A DNA stretch of 64,000 nucleotides from Amnibacterium flavum (GCF_003097495.1 NZ_QEOP01000001.1:1178001-1242000); one strand, 5' to 3'. Counted from the stretch's first letter, positions 54,635 to 63,502 are shown. A program made the numbers and translations. The notes: a model not told the origin generated them from the letters alone.

Positions 54635-55452
54635 TTGCCGGTCTGCTCCACGGAACTGGGTTCGGAGCCCGATGCGCCGTCGGATTCCCGGCGCGACGAC
54701 GAGATCATGCCCGAGATGCGGCGGATCACCGACCGCGGGAGGTGCCGGCAGAACCAGAGCAGGACGGTGAAGGTGGCGGTCGGCACCGAGACGACCTTGC
54801 CGCGACGCGCGTCCCGAAGACCGACGTCGACGAGACGTTCGACGTCGATCCAGAGCGGCGCGGGGATCGACGACGTGCGGATGCCGGCCCTCTCATGGAA
54901 CTCGGTGCGGACCCATCCCGGGGTCAATGCGGTCACGGTCACCCCGCTTCCCCTCAACTCGACGGCGAGACCTTCACTGTACGACGCCACCCAGGCCTTG
55001 ATCGCCGAATACGACCCCATGGTGATGTAGCCGGCGACGCTCGAGACGTTGATGATCGTGCCCCTGCCGCGGGAGCGCATCGAACGGGCGGCCGCGCCGC
55101 CGAGGACGAGAACGGCCCGGATCATGACGTCGATGCCGTGCTCGTGCTCGGACGTGTCCTCCGAGGTCAGACGGGCGTGCACGCCGAACCCGGCGTTGTT
55201 GACGAACAGCTCGATCGGGTGCTCGGGATCGGAGAGCCTGCGCACGACGATCTCGACCTGGTCGCGGTCGGCGAGATCGGCCTGGATCGTCTCGACACGG
55301 ACCCCGTGAGCCGCGCGCAGACGCTCCGCCGTCGCGGCCAGACGGCCGGCGTCCCGAGCCACGAGGACGAGGTCGTAGCGGTCACGCGCGAGCGACTCGG
55401 CGTACGCCGCACCGATGCCGGACGTCCCACCCGTCACCAGTGCCGTTAGCAT
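54631..55452 (-). CDS. Short-chain dehydrogenase, candidate acyl/alkyl-DHAP reductase
   Basis: 273 residues from ATG 55452, six bases after TAGGGT. NADP-binding TGGTSGIGAAYAESLA, NNAGFG, catalytic Ser in NVSSVAG and Tyr-x-x-x-Lys in YSAIKAW. The C-terminus carries a hydrophobic/basic tail (VLLWFCRHLPRSVIRRISGMISSSRRE) that could bind membranes, as in DltE/sterol- and lipid-active SDRs and yeast Ayr1. Position ahead of PlsC- and AGPS-like genes makes reduction of 1-alkyl- or 1-acyl-dihydroxyacetone phosphate the favoured role. That substrate is an inference. Confidence 0.85.
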   Translation of the reverse strand: MLTALVTGGTSGIGAAYAESLARDRYDLVLVARDAGRLAATAERLRAAHGVRVETIQADLADRDQVEIVVRRLSDPEHPIELFVNNAGFGVHARLTSEDTSEHEHGIDVMIRAVLVLGGAAARSMRSRGRGTIINVSSVAGYITMGSYSAIKAWVASYSEGLAVELRGSGVTVTALTPGWVRTEFHERAGIRTSSIPAPLWIDVERLVDVGLRDARRGKVVSVPTATFTVLLWFCRHLPRSVIRRISGMISSSRRESDGASGSEPSSVEQTGK

Positions 55453-55458
55453 TGCCAC

Positions 55459-55464
55459 ACCCTA
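55459..55464 (-). promoter_or_regulatory. -10 box for leaderless SDR-acyltransferase-AGPS operon
   Basis: Minus-strand TAGGGT, six bases, then ATG at 55452; no ribosome site. Confidence 0.45.
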
Positions 55465-55553
55465 CGCTTCGCCCGTCATTCTCGAATGTCACGGAATCCG
55501 AAGACCCGGTCCGCGACGAATCCTGGAGATATGAACGTTACGGGAGAGCTTTC

Positions 55554-56483
55554 ATGACGCGCGCCACAGCACCGCGTCCCCCCGCCGGTGAGTCGGATTC
55601 CGACGCGGACGACCTCGTCCCAGGCGCCGAGTTCAATGTGCGCGAGTTCGCGCGCACCGCCGTCGGCAGTCACCGGCCCGGGCTCGACCTCGAGGTCTAC
55701 GCGACCGATCCGCTCGACGATCGCACGCTCGACCTCGTCGCCTACCTCGCGCGCCTCGAGCACTCGACCATGCGTCACCTCCGCAGCGTCCTCGTCACGC
55801 CGACCCACAAGGACGCCCGTGTGACCGCGTTCCTCGTCACCTGGGCGTACGAGAAGTACTGGATCGCCGACGCGCTCGAAGCTGTCCTCGACGCCCACCC
55901 GTCCTACGAGGCAGCGGCAGCGGGGCGCCTCGGACCCCTCGCCCGGTTCTGGCACTCCCTCGCCGAGCGGGTGGAGCCGATCCACGAGTCGGTCATCGCC
56001 AACGCGATCGGCGAGGACGTCGTCGCCGTGCACTCCGCCACCGGAGCGGTCGACGAATGGGTCACCCGCGCGGCGTTCGTCTCGCTCGCCGAGCAGGCCG
56101 ACCACGAGTCGTTCCGCGCGCTGCTCGAGCAGCTCGCGGAGGTGAAGGCCCGCCACGAGCTGTTCTGGTCGCTGCAGTCCCGCGACCGGCTGAAACGATC
56201 CCCGACGGCATCGGATCTCGCGCGCCGCCGACTCGCCCGCGCCCAACTGCCGCTCGGTGCCATCGACGAGTCCCCGGACGCGACGAGGCGCTTCTACGCG
56301 GCCCTCATCAGCGACGACACGATCGCGACCATCGACGGCCGCATCGACGAGCTGCCCGGCCTCGCCGGTCTGCGCCTGCTCGAGCGATCCGCCCGGGAGA
56401 CGCCCCGCCGCGGCGGCCTCGAGGGCATCGCATCCTGGATCGGCCGCGTCGCGGCCGACCTGACGACAAGACGGCGAGCATGA
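55554..56483 (+). CDS. Ferritin-like protein with degenerate diiron site
   Basis: 309 residues; ATG with GGGAGAG five to eleven bases upstream. It is a paralogue of the protein at 58743, sharing RSVLVTPTHKDARVTAFLVTWAYEKYW against RDLLVTPSHKERDVSAFMTMWNREEFW. The ExxH ligand pair of the paralogue (EEFWH) is replaced by EKYWI, and the last-helix ETRH by KARH, so a working diiron centre is doubtful. An Asp/Pro-rich N-terminus of about 30 residues and a C-terminal helix pair complete it. It overlaps the next gene by four bases (ATGA). Perhaps a partner or regulatory subunit of the active paralogue. Confidence 0.7.
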   Translation: MTRATAPRPPAGESDSDADDLVPGAEFNVREFARTAVGSHRPGLDLEVYATDPLDDRTLDLVAYLARLEHSTMRHLRSVLVTPTHKDARVTAFLVTWAYEKYWIADALEAVLDAHPSYEAAAAGRLGPLARFWHSLAERVEPIHESVIANAIGEDVVAVHSATGAVDEWVTRAAFVSLAEQADHESFRALLEQLAEVKARHELFWSLQSRDRLKRSPTASDLARRRLARAQLPLGAIDESPDATRRFYAALISDDTIATIDGRIDELPGLAGLRLLERSARETPRRGGLEGIASWIGRVAADLTTRRRA

Positions 56484-58732
56484 ACCCCGACCTCGGCAAG
56501 GCCCACATCCTGCTCACCGGCGCGACGGGATTCGTCGGACAGGCGGTGCTCGAGCGACTGCTGACCGACCACCCCGAGACCACGATCTCGGTGATCGTCC
56601 GGGCCAAGGGATCGACTCCCGCCCAGGCGCGCGTCGACAAGCTGATCCGCAAGGCCGTGTTCCGCCCCTGGCGCGAACGCGTCGGCGACGAGGAGGCGGC
56701 CCGGATCCTCGCGGAACGGGTGCGCGTCATCGAAGGCGACCTCGACTCGGTCGAGCAGCTGCCGGGGGACCTCGACATCGTCCTGCACGGAGCATCCACC
56801 GTCAGCTTCGATCCGCCCATCGACAAGGCCTTCGACACGAACGTCGGGGGAGCGACGGGTCTCTACGGCGCGCTCGCCGCATCGGGCTCCGATCCGCACG
56901 TCGTGCACATCTCGACCGCGTACGTGAACGGGGCCCGCAAGGGGCTCGTGACCGAGAACGCCGTCGACCACCAGGTGGACTGGCGGCTCGAGCACTCGAT
57001 CGCCCAGCAGGCGAGGGAGCGGGTCGAGTTCGACTCCCGGCAGCCCGAAACGCTCCGCCGCTTCATCCACTCCGCCCGCCAGCAGCACGGCAAGGTCGGC
57101 CCGCGCGCCGTCGCCGAGGCGGCTGAGACGCTGCGCCGCGAGTTCGTCGACGCCGAACTCGTCGACCACGGCCGATCGCGTGCCGAGAGCCTCGGCTGGA
57201 CCGACGTCTACACGCTCACCAAGGCGCTCGCCGAGCGCGTCGCGGAGGAGCAGTGGGCGGGTGCCGGCCACCGGCTGTCGGTCGTGCGCCCCTCGATCAT
57301 CGAGAGCGCCGTCAGTCATCCCTACCCCGGCTGGATCGACGGGTTCAAGGTCGCCGATCCGCTGATCCTCGCCTACGGCCGCGGTCAGCTCCCCGAGTTC
57401 CCCGGGGTGCCCGACAGCGTGCTCGACGTCGTGCCCGTCGACCACGTCGTCAACGCGATCCTCGCCGTCGCAGCGAGCCCGGAGGAGCCGGGCCGGGCGC
57501 AGTACTTCCACGTCGCATCGGGCGCTCGCAATCCGCTCCCGTTCCACCGGATGTACGAGAACGTCAAGGAGTTCTTCACCGCCAACCCGATCCCGGCGGA
57601 GGGCGGCCCCGTCGAGGTGCCGAGCTGGCGGTTCCCCGGCGGCCGCAAACTCGAACGCGAACTCGGCCAGCGCGTTCGGCGCTCCCGCGCCGCGGAACGC
57701 GTCGTCACGCATCTGCCCGCGACACCGCTCACCCGCAAATGGCTCGACCAGATCGAGACGGGCAAGCACGAGCTCGAACTGCTGCGCAGCTATTCGGACC
57801 TGTACCGGGCCTACGTGCAGACCGAGATCATCTTCGACGTCTCGCGCACGCACGCCCTCCACGAGAGCCTGCCCGATGATCTCCGCGACGACCGCGGGTT
57901 CGACGTCGACACCATCGACTGGGAGCACTACCTCCAGGGCGTGCACTTCCCGTCGATCACCTCGCTGACCCGGGCGTTCGCCGATCGCGGCTCGGCGTCG
58001 GCGCGCACGGCGAAGCCGCTGCCGCAGCGCTCGGACGTCGTCGCGGTCTTCGACCTCGAGGGCACGGTCCTCGAGGCGAACCTGATCGAGCAGTACCTGA
58101 TGCTGCGGCTCGCGGACCGGGCCGCCGTGCTCTGGCCGCGGGAGGCGGCGCGTCTCCTCGCCACGTTCCCCAAGTACGTCGCGGCCGAGAGACGGGACCG
58201 GGGCGAGTTCATCCGCACCCTCCTCCGCCTCTACAAGGGCATGAAGGTCGCCGACATCCGCCGACTCGTCGAGGGACGGGTGGGGCGCCAGCTGCAGGCG
58301 CGACTCCTCCCCGACGCCCTCGCCCGCGTCGCGGAGCACCGCAAGGCGGGGCACCGCACCGTGCTCGTCACCGGCGGGATCGATCTGCTGACCGCCCCCG
58401 TGGCGGAGTATTTCGACGAGGTGGTCGCCGGTCGTATGCACGAACGCGACGGCGTGCTCACCGGATACCTCGACCGTCCGCCCCTCGTCGACGAGTCGCG
58501 GGCCGCCTGGCTGCGGCACTACGCCGATGAGCACGGCGTCGACCTCGCGCGGTCGTATGGTTACGGCGACAGCCTCGCCGATCGATCCTGGCTGCAACTG
58601 GTCGGGAATCCGACCGCGGTGAACCCGGATGCCGCGCTGTACCGCTTCGCGCGGGGCAAGCGGTGGGACGTCGCGGAATGGACCAAGTCCAGATCCGACT
58701 CCGCTCCGAACCACATCGACAACCTCCGCTGA
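56480..58732 (+). CDS. Fatty acyl-CoA reductase fused to HAD-IB hydrolase domain
   Basis: 750 residues. Domain 1 (residues 1-450) is a fatty acyl-CoA reductase of the Male-sterility (NAD_binding_4) type: LLTGATGFVGQAVLERLL, VLHGASTVSFDPPIDKAFDTNVGGATGLYGA, Tyr244-x-x-x-Lys248 in VYTLTK, and VVRPSIIESAVSHPYPGWIDGFKVADPLILAYGRG. It would make fatty alcohols or aldehydes from acyl-CoA with NADPH. Domain 2 (about 518-740) is a HAD-IB fold with nucleophile Asp525, motif II Thr631 and GYGDSLAD, but the acid/base Asp is Glu (DLEGT) and the motif III Lys is Arg. Coupled to its neighbours in one operon. Confidence 0.88.
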   Translation: MNPDLGKAHILLTGATGFVGQAVLERLLTDHPETTISVIVRAKGSTPAQARVDKLIRKAVFRPWRERVGDEEAARILAERVRVIEGDLDSVEQLPGDLDIVLHGASTVSFDPPIDKAFDTNVGGATGLYGALAASGSDPHVVHISTAYVNGARKGLVTENAVDHQVDWRLEHSIAQQARERVEFDSRQPETLRRFIHSARQQHGKVGPRAVAEAAETLRREFVDAELVDHGRSRAESLGWTDVYTLTKALAERVAEEQWAGAGHRLSVVRPSIIESAVSHPYPGWIDGFKVADPLILAYGRGQLPEFPGVPDSVLDVVPVDHVVNAILAVAASPEEPGRAQYFHVASGARNPLPFHRMYENVKEFFTANPIPAEGGPVEVPSWRFPGGRKLERELGQRVRRSRAAERVVTHLPATPLTRKWLDQIETGKHELELLRSYSDLYRAYVQTEIIFDVSRTHALHESLPDDLRDDRGFDVDTIDWEHYLQGVHFPSITSLTRAFADRGSASARTAKPLPQRSDVVAVFDLEGTVLEANLIEQYLMLRLADRAAVLWPREAARLLATFPKYVAAERRDRGEFIRTLLRLYKGMKVADIRRLVEGRVGRQLQARLLPDALARVAEHRKAGHRTVLVTGGIDLLTAPVAEYFDEVVAGRMHERDGVLTGYLDRPPLVDESRAAWLRHYADEHGVDLARSYGYGDSLADRSWLQLVGNPTAVNPDAALYRFARGKRWDVAEWTKSRSDSAPNHIDNLR

Positions 58733-58742
58733 ACGGGGAACC

Positions 58743-59537
58743 ATGGCATTCGACATCGACGACTACACCGCGACATCCGAGAGCGTCGGCTGGGAGGACC
58801 TCGACTTCGAGGCCTTCAAGACCGACCCGCTGCCCGAGCAGACGCTCCGCAGCCTCCGGTACATGTGCGACGTCGAGTACCACACGGTCTGCTACCTGAG
58901 GGACCTGCTGGTCACCCCGTCGCACAAGGAGCGCGACGTGTCCGCCTTCATGACCATGTGGAACCGCGAGGAGTTCTGGCACGGCGAGGCGCTCGCCCAC
59001 GTGCTGGGCCTGCACGGCATCACCGTCGACTTCGACGAGCTCAAGGCCAAGCGCCTCAAGCTCGGCTGGCGCGACAAGCTCGGGCCGCTGCGCCAGTCCA
59101 TCCTGGGCAACGTGGTCGGCAACGACTTCGTCGCCGTGCACATGAGCTGGGGCGCCGCCAACGAGTGGAGTGCCGTCGCGGCCTACCGTCGCCTCGCCAA
59201 GCTCGAATCGCACCCGACACTGTCGCCCCTCCTCCAGCGCATCGCCCAGCAGGAGACCCGCCACGTCGCGTTCTACGCCTCGCAGGCACGCGACCGGCTG
59301 GAGAAGAGCAAGGTCGCGCAGAAGCTGACCCGCCTCGCGCTGCAGAACGCCTGGGGACCGGTCGGCTCCTCCATCTCCGCGCCCGAGGACGTCACCCACG
59401 TCATGAAGCACCTGTTCGGCAGCGAGGAGGGCATGAAAGAGGTCCGTCGCATCGACTCGAACATCGCCAAGCTGCCCGGCATGGACGGCCTCACGATCGT
59501 CGCCGACTCCCTCGCGAAGCGGGGCGTCGCCGCCTAG
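58743..59537 (+). CDS. Ferritin-like diiron protein, acyl-desaturase-like
   Basis: 264 residues, ten bases after the reductase gene. Four-helix-bundle metal motifs are intact: VEYHTVCYLRDLL (E-x-H), NREEFWHGEAL (ExxH), NEWSAVAAYRRL and QQETRHVAFYASQ (ExxRH-type). This pattern fits the soluble acyl-ACP desaturase/ribonucleotide-reductase-like branch, which uses O2 and two irons to desaturate or oxidise fatty chains. With a fatty alcohol reductase and AGPS-like gene nearby, a step on an alkyl chain such as vinyl-ether formation or chain desaturation is possible. The exact chemistry is unproven. Confidence 0.8.
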   Translation: MAFDIDDYTATSESVGWEDLDFEAFKTDPLPEQTLRSLRYMCDVEYHTVCYLRDLLVTPSHKERDVSAFMTMWNREEFWHGEALAHVLGLHGITVDFDELKAKRLKLGWRDKLGPLRQSILGNVVGNDFVAVHMSWGAANEWSAVAAYRRLAKLESHPTLSPLLQRIAQQETRHVAFYASQARDRLEKSKVAQKLTRLALQNAWGPVGSSISAPEDVTHVMKHLFGSEEGMKEVRRIDSNIAKLPGMDGLTIVADSLAKRGVAA

Positions 59538-59547
59538 CGCGCCGAGT

Positions 59548-59596
59548 TGCCCACTTCGGGCAGTGTTCTCGCAGGAGGACTCCCCGAAGTGGGCAA
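59548..59596. terminator. Inverted repeat between convergent genes
   Basis: Arms 59548-59565 (TTGCCCACTTCGGGCAGT) and 59579-59596 pair over 18 bases with one mismatch. The left side shares about 27 bases, one differing, with the repeat at 52203-52230. No T-run. Confidence 0.65.
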
Positions 59597-59609
59597 ATCG
59601 GCGTCAGGC

Positions 59610-61133
59610 CTACAGGTCTTTCGGGGTGACGTCGCCGTAGCCCTCGACCTGCGGATCGCGGTGGAGGCCGCCGGTCATGGCGTACTCCTCCTCGGGCGAC
59701 AGGACCAGGCGGTGCCGGCCCCAGACCGCGAAGACGACGAGGCCGATCACGTAGAGCACCGCGATCGCGACGATCGCCGGCCGGAACGCCTCGTTCAGCA
59801 GGAAGCCGAGGAAGATCAGCAGCGCGATCACACCGGCCACGACGGCACCCGCGACTCCCACGGGGCTCTTGTAGGGACGCGCCGCGTCGGGGAACTTCCG
59901 CCGGAGCACGATGAACGACACCATCTGCAGGATGTAGGCGAGCACCGCGCCCCAGACCGCGATGTTGAGCACGATCGCGCCGGCGGCTCCACCCGATCCG
60001 CCCGTCGCGTCGACGACGACGAGGGCGAGGAAGCCGATCACCGCGCCGACGACGAGAGCGACCCACGGCGTCTGGTGGCGCTTGCCGGTCAGCGACAGGA
60101 AGCGCGGGTAGTAGCCGGCGCGGGAGAGCGAGAACATGTTGCGTCCGTAGGCGAACATGATGCCCTGCAGCGACGCCAGCAGTCCGATCAGGGCGAACAG
60201 GGCCAGCACGCCGGCCAGCTCATCGGGCATGAAGGCGCGGAACCCGTCGAGCAGCGGCTCGCCCGACTCGCCCGCCGCGCTCGATCCGATCGCGGCCGTG
60301 TTGAAGAACAGGACGGCGGCACCCGTGACGACGAGGGTGATCATGCCCCAGATGCCCGCACGCGGTATGTCCTTCTCGGGGTTGTGCGCCTCCTCCGCGG
60401 CGAGCGGCAGCTCCTCGATGCCGAGGAAGAACCACATCGCGAACGGCAGGGCGAACAGGATGGGCACGACTCCGAAGGGCAGGAACTCGGACTGTCCGGG
60501 GTCGGGAGCGATGTCGAAGAGCGAGTCGACGTCGACGGCGCCCGCCGCGATGACCGAGACGACGAAGACGCCGAGGATGGCGATCGAGATGATCGAGACG
60601 ACGATCGCGAAGCGGAAGCCGACGGCCGCGCCGAGCGAGTTGAGGCCCACGAAGACGGCGTAGAGGATGACCCACCAGAGCCAGAGTGGGATGCCCCCGC
60701 CGAAGAACGCCTGCGTCACCCCGTCCGCGTACGAGGCCGAGAAGTAGACGACGACCGCGGTGGTGGCGACGTACTCGATGGTCTCGGCGAAGCCCGTGAT
60801 GAAGCCGCCCCACGGGCCGAGCGCCGCGCGGGCGAAGGAGTAGGCGCCGCCGGTGTGCGGCATCGCCGCCGACATCTCGCCGATCGAGAAGAGCATGCCG
60901 AAGTACATGATCACGACCAGCACGAACGCGATCGACATGCCGCCGAATCCGGCCGAGGCGAGGCCGAAGTTCCACCCCGAGAAGTCGCCGGAGATGACCG
61001 CGGCGATTCCGATGCCCCAGATCCCCCAGAACCCGGCGGTGCGCTTGAGGCCTCGCTTCTCGAAGTAGCCCTCCTCCGCAGCGGTATAGGTGACTCCTCC
61101 GCTCGAGGTGGGGGTCTTGGCGGTGTCGGTCAT
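59610..61133 (-). CDS. APC family amino acid/ethanolamine permease
   Basis: 507 residues; ATG with AGGGAG upstream. Twelve membrane helices of the amino acid-polyamine-organocation type. Ethanolamine-permease signatures: GIGIAAVISGDFSGWNFGLASAGFGG, GEMSAAMPHTGGAYSFARAALGPWGGFITGFAETIEYVATTAVVV, and the later FLGIEELPLAAEEAHNPEKDIPRAG. It would import ethanolamine or a related amine with protons. Divergent from the glutamine-synthetase-like gene at 61399, which fits uptake and gamma-glutamylation of the same amine. A specific polyamine substrate cannot be excluded. Confidence 0.88.
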   Translation of the reverse strand: MTDTAKTPTSSGGVTYTAAEEGYFEKRGLKRTAGFWGIWGIGIAAVISGDFSGWNFGLASAGFGGMSIAFVLVVIMYFGMLFSIGEMSAAMPHTGGAYSFARAALGPWGGFITGFAETIEYVATTAVVVYFSASYADGVTQAFFGGGIPLWLWWVILYAVFVGLNSLGAAVGFRFAIVVSIISIAILGVFVVSVIAAGAVDVDSLFDIAPDPGQSEFLPFGVVPILFALPFAMWFFLGIEELPLAAEEAHNPEKDIPRAGIWGMITLVVTGAAVLFFNTAAIGSSAAGESGEPLLDGFRAFMPDELAGVLALFALIGLLASLQGIMFAYGRNMFSLSRAGYYPRFLSLTGKRHQTPWVALVVGAVIGFLALVVVDATGGSGGAAGAIVLNIAVWGAVLAYILQMVSFIVLRRKFPDAARPYKSPVGVAGAVVAGVIALLIFLGFLLNEAFRPAIVAIAVLYVIGLVVFAVWGRHRLVLSPEEEYAMTGGLHRDPQVEGYGDVTPKDL

Positions 61134-61398
61134 GGCGCTCCCTGCTGGCTTGCGACGGTGGAACCGGAATCGCACCGTCGGGTGGAGAACTGCGAGTGTT
61201 CGGTGCCGATGCTGCACTCGCGGGGAGGCGCGGGGGCGCACGTCGCGAGTACCCAGAGCATGCTGGCTATTGGTACCGCGCGTCCACCATTGGATGTAAA
61301 CAGCGCGTAAATTCAGAGCCCGTTTCGCGCCACGCGGCTGTGGTGTAATGGTCGACATTCGCGCATCCGCCCGGTGCGCGAGACGAGAGGATGTCTCC

Positions 61399-62787
61399 AT
61401 GTCGACAGCCCCGGCCCGGCCCGCACTCGGTACCGGCAACCTGACCCTCGACAGGCTCTACGAGCTGATCGACGAGGGCGCGATCGACACCGTGATCGTC
61501 GCCTTCACCGATATGCAGGGCCGTCTCGTCGGCAAGCGCGTCGCCGCCCGGCTTTTCCGCGAGGAGATCGCGGGCCACGGCGCGGAGGCCTGCAACTACC
61601 TGCTGGCCGTCGACGTCGAGATGAACACCGTCGCCGGCTACTCGATGTCGTCGTGGGAGCGCGGATACGGCGATATGGCGCTGATCCCCGACATCGACAC
61701 CCTGCGCCTCGCGCCATGGCTGCCGGGCAGTGCCATCGTCACGGCCGACCTGCAGTGGCTCGACGGAGCGCCCGTCGTGCAGTCGCCGCGTCAGATCCTG
61801 CTCGCCCAGATCGAGCGTCTCGCCGAGATGGGCCTCACGCCCTACGTGGGCACCGAGCTCGAGTTCATCGTCTTCGACAACAGCTTCCGCGAGGCGTGGG
61901 CAAAGGGGTACCGCGACCTCACCCCGGCAAGCGACTACAACATCGACTACGCGCTTCTCGCATCCACGCGCATGGAGCCGCTGCTGCGCGACATCCGCAA
62001 CTCGATGGACGGCGCGGGCATGTACTGCGAGGGCGTCAAGGGCGAGTGCAACCTCGGCCAGCAGGAGATCGCATTCCGCTACGCGCATGCGCTCACGACA
62101 TGCGACAACCACTCAATCTACAAGAATGGCGCCAAGGAGATCGCCGATCGCCACGGCAAGGCGCTCACCTTCATGGCCAAGTTCAACGAGCGCGAGGGCA
62201 ACTCGTGCCACATCCACCTCAGCGTCCGCGACGACGAGGGCGGCTTCCCGATGGCGGACAAGGAGCACCCCTACGGGTTCTCGAAGCTCATGGAGCACTT
62301 CATCGCCGGTCAGCTGGCCACGCTGCGCGAGATGTCGCTGTTCTTCGCCCCCAACATCAACTCGTACAAGCGCTATGCGCTCGGCAGCTTCGCCCCGACA
62401 GCCGTCGCATGGGGCCTCGACAACCGCACCTGCGCACTGCGCGTGGTGGGATCAGGTGCCTCCCTCCGGGTCGAGAACCGCGTGCCCGGCGGCGACGTCA
62501 ACCAGTACCTGGCCGTCGCCGCGCTGATCGCGGGCGGCATCCACGGGATCGAGAACGAACTCGAACTCGAGCCGATCTTCGAGGGCAACGCCTACGAGAG
62601 CGACAAGCCCCGGGTGCCGTCGACTCTGCGCGACGCCGCCGAGCTGTTCTCGCAGTCGGCCGTCGCGCGTGCCGCTTTCGGCGACGAGGTCGTCGACCAC
62701 TACCTCAACAACGCGCGCGTCGAGCTCGCGGCATTCGACTCGGCCGTGACCGACTGGGAGAGGGTCCGTGGCTTCGAGCGCTTCTGA
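61399..62787 (+). CDS. Glutamine synthetase-like gamma-glutamylamine ligase
   Basis: 462 residues from ATG 61399. Class I/III glutamine synthetase fold: TVIVAFTDMQGRLVGKRVAARLF, TELEFIVFDNSF, EGVKGECNLGQQEIAFRYAHAL, GNSCHIHLSVRD (nucleotide/glutamate binding HIHxS), and NTRTCALRVVG replaced here by DNRTCALRVVG. Members of this branch (PuuA, GlnA3/GlnA4) join glutamate to ethanolamine or polyamines instead of ammonia. Beside an ethanolamine-permease-like gene and followed by a hydrolase and an aldehyde dehydrogenase, so amine degradation is the likely function. Ammonia ligation is less likely. The next gene overlaps it by 20 bases. Confidence 0.88.
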   Translation: MSTAPARPALGTGNLTLDRLYELIDEGAIDTVIVAFTDMQGRLVGKRVAARLFREEIAGHGAEACNYLLAVDVEMNTVAGYSMSSWERGYGDMALIPDIDTLRLAPWLPGSAIVTADLQWLDGAPVVQSPRQILLAQIERLAEMGLTPYVGTELEFIVFDNSFREAWAKGYRDLTPASDYNIDYALLASTRMEPLLRDIRNSMDGAGMYCEGVKGECNLGQQEIAFRYAHALTTCDNHSIYKNGAKEIADRHGKALTFMAKFNEREGNSCHIHLSVRDDEGGFPMADKEHPYGFSKLMEHFIAGQLATLREMSLFFAPNINSYKRYALGSFAPTAVAWGLDNRTCALRVVGSGASLRVENRVPGGDVNQYLAVAALIAGGIHGIENELELEPIFEGNAYESDKPRVPSTLRDAAELFSQSAVARAAFGDEVVDHYLNNARVELAAFDSAVTDWERVRGFERF

Positions 62788-63502
62788 CACCCGTCCCCCG
62801 CTGATCGGGCTGACCAGCTACCTCGAGCAGGCGAGCCAGGGAGTCTGGAACTACCGGGCCGCCCTGCTCCCCGAGGTGTACCTGATCGCGGTCCGCGAGG
62901 CGGGTGGCATCCCGGTGCTGCTGCCGCCGCACAGCCCCGACCCCGAGGCCGTCGGGCGCGTGCTCGACGGCATCGACGCGCTCGTGCTCACCGGCGGCGC
63001 CGACGTCGATCCCGCGCTGTACGGCGCCGATCGGCACGAGCGCACCCAGGATCCGCGGCACGACCGCGACGCCTGGGAGAGTGCGCTGCTCGCGGCGGCG
63101 ATCGATCGGGACATGCCGTTCCTCGCGATCTGCCGTGGCGCGCAGCTGCTCAACGTGACCCTCGGCGGCACCCTGCACCAGCACCTCCCGGACGTGGTCG
63201 GATCCGAGAAGTACCAGCCCGCACCCGCGGTGTTCGGCACCGTCGACGTCGAGGTCCAGCACGGCAGTCGCCTGCAGCGGCTGCTCGGTTCCGTCGGCGA
63301 CCGGCTGACCGTTCACGCCTACCACCACCAGGCCGTCGACCGGGTCGCCGAACCGCTGCTCGTCTCGGCGCGCAGCGACGACGGCGTCATCGAGGCGCTC
63401 GAGCTGCCCTCCGCCCGGTTCGGGGTCGGCGTGCAGTGGCATCCCGAAGAGGACGCGGCCGACCGGCGACTCTTCACCGCGCTCGTCGACGCCGCTCGAT
63501 GA
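62768..63502 (+). CDS. Gamma-glutamyl-gamma-aminobutyrate hydrolase family (PuuD-like)
   Basis: 244 residues from GTG 62768 inside the end of the previous gene. Class I amidotransferase-like peptidase C26: ICRGAQLLNV with nucleophile Cys122, and His225/Glu227 in QWHPEED; LVLTGGADVDPALYG is the oxyanion-hole region. It would release the free acid from its gamma-glutamyl conjugate and recover glutamate. Gene order ligase-hydrolase-aldehyde dehydrogenase follows the Puu pathway. Whether it acts on ethanolamine- or putrescine-derived products is unknown. Confidence 0.9.
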   Translation: MASSASDTRPPLIGLTSYLEQASQGVWNYRAALLPEVYLIAVREAGGIPVLLPPHSPDPEAVGRVLDGIDALVLTGGADVDPALYGADRHERTQDPRHDRDAWESALLAAAIDRDMPFLAICRGAQLLNVTLGGTLHQHLPDVVGSEKYQPAPAVFGTVDVEVQHGSRLQRLLGSVGDRLTVHAYHHQAVDRVAEPLLVSARSDDGVIEALELPSARFGVGVQWHPEEDAADRRLFTALVDAAR

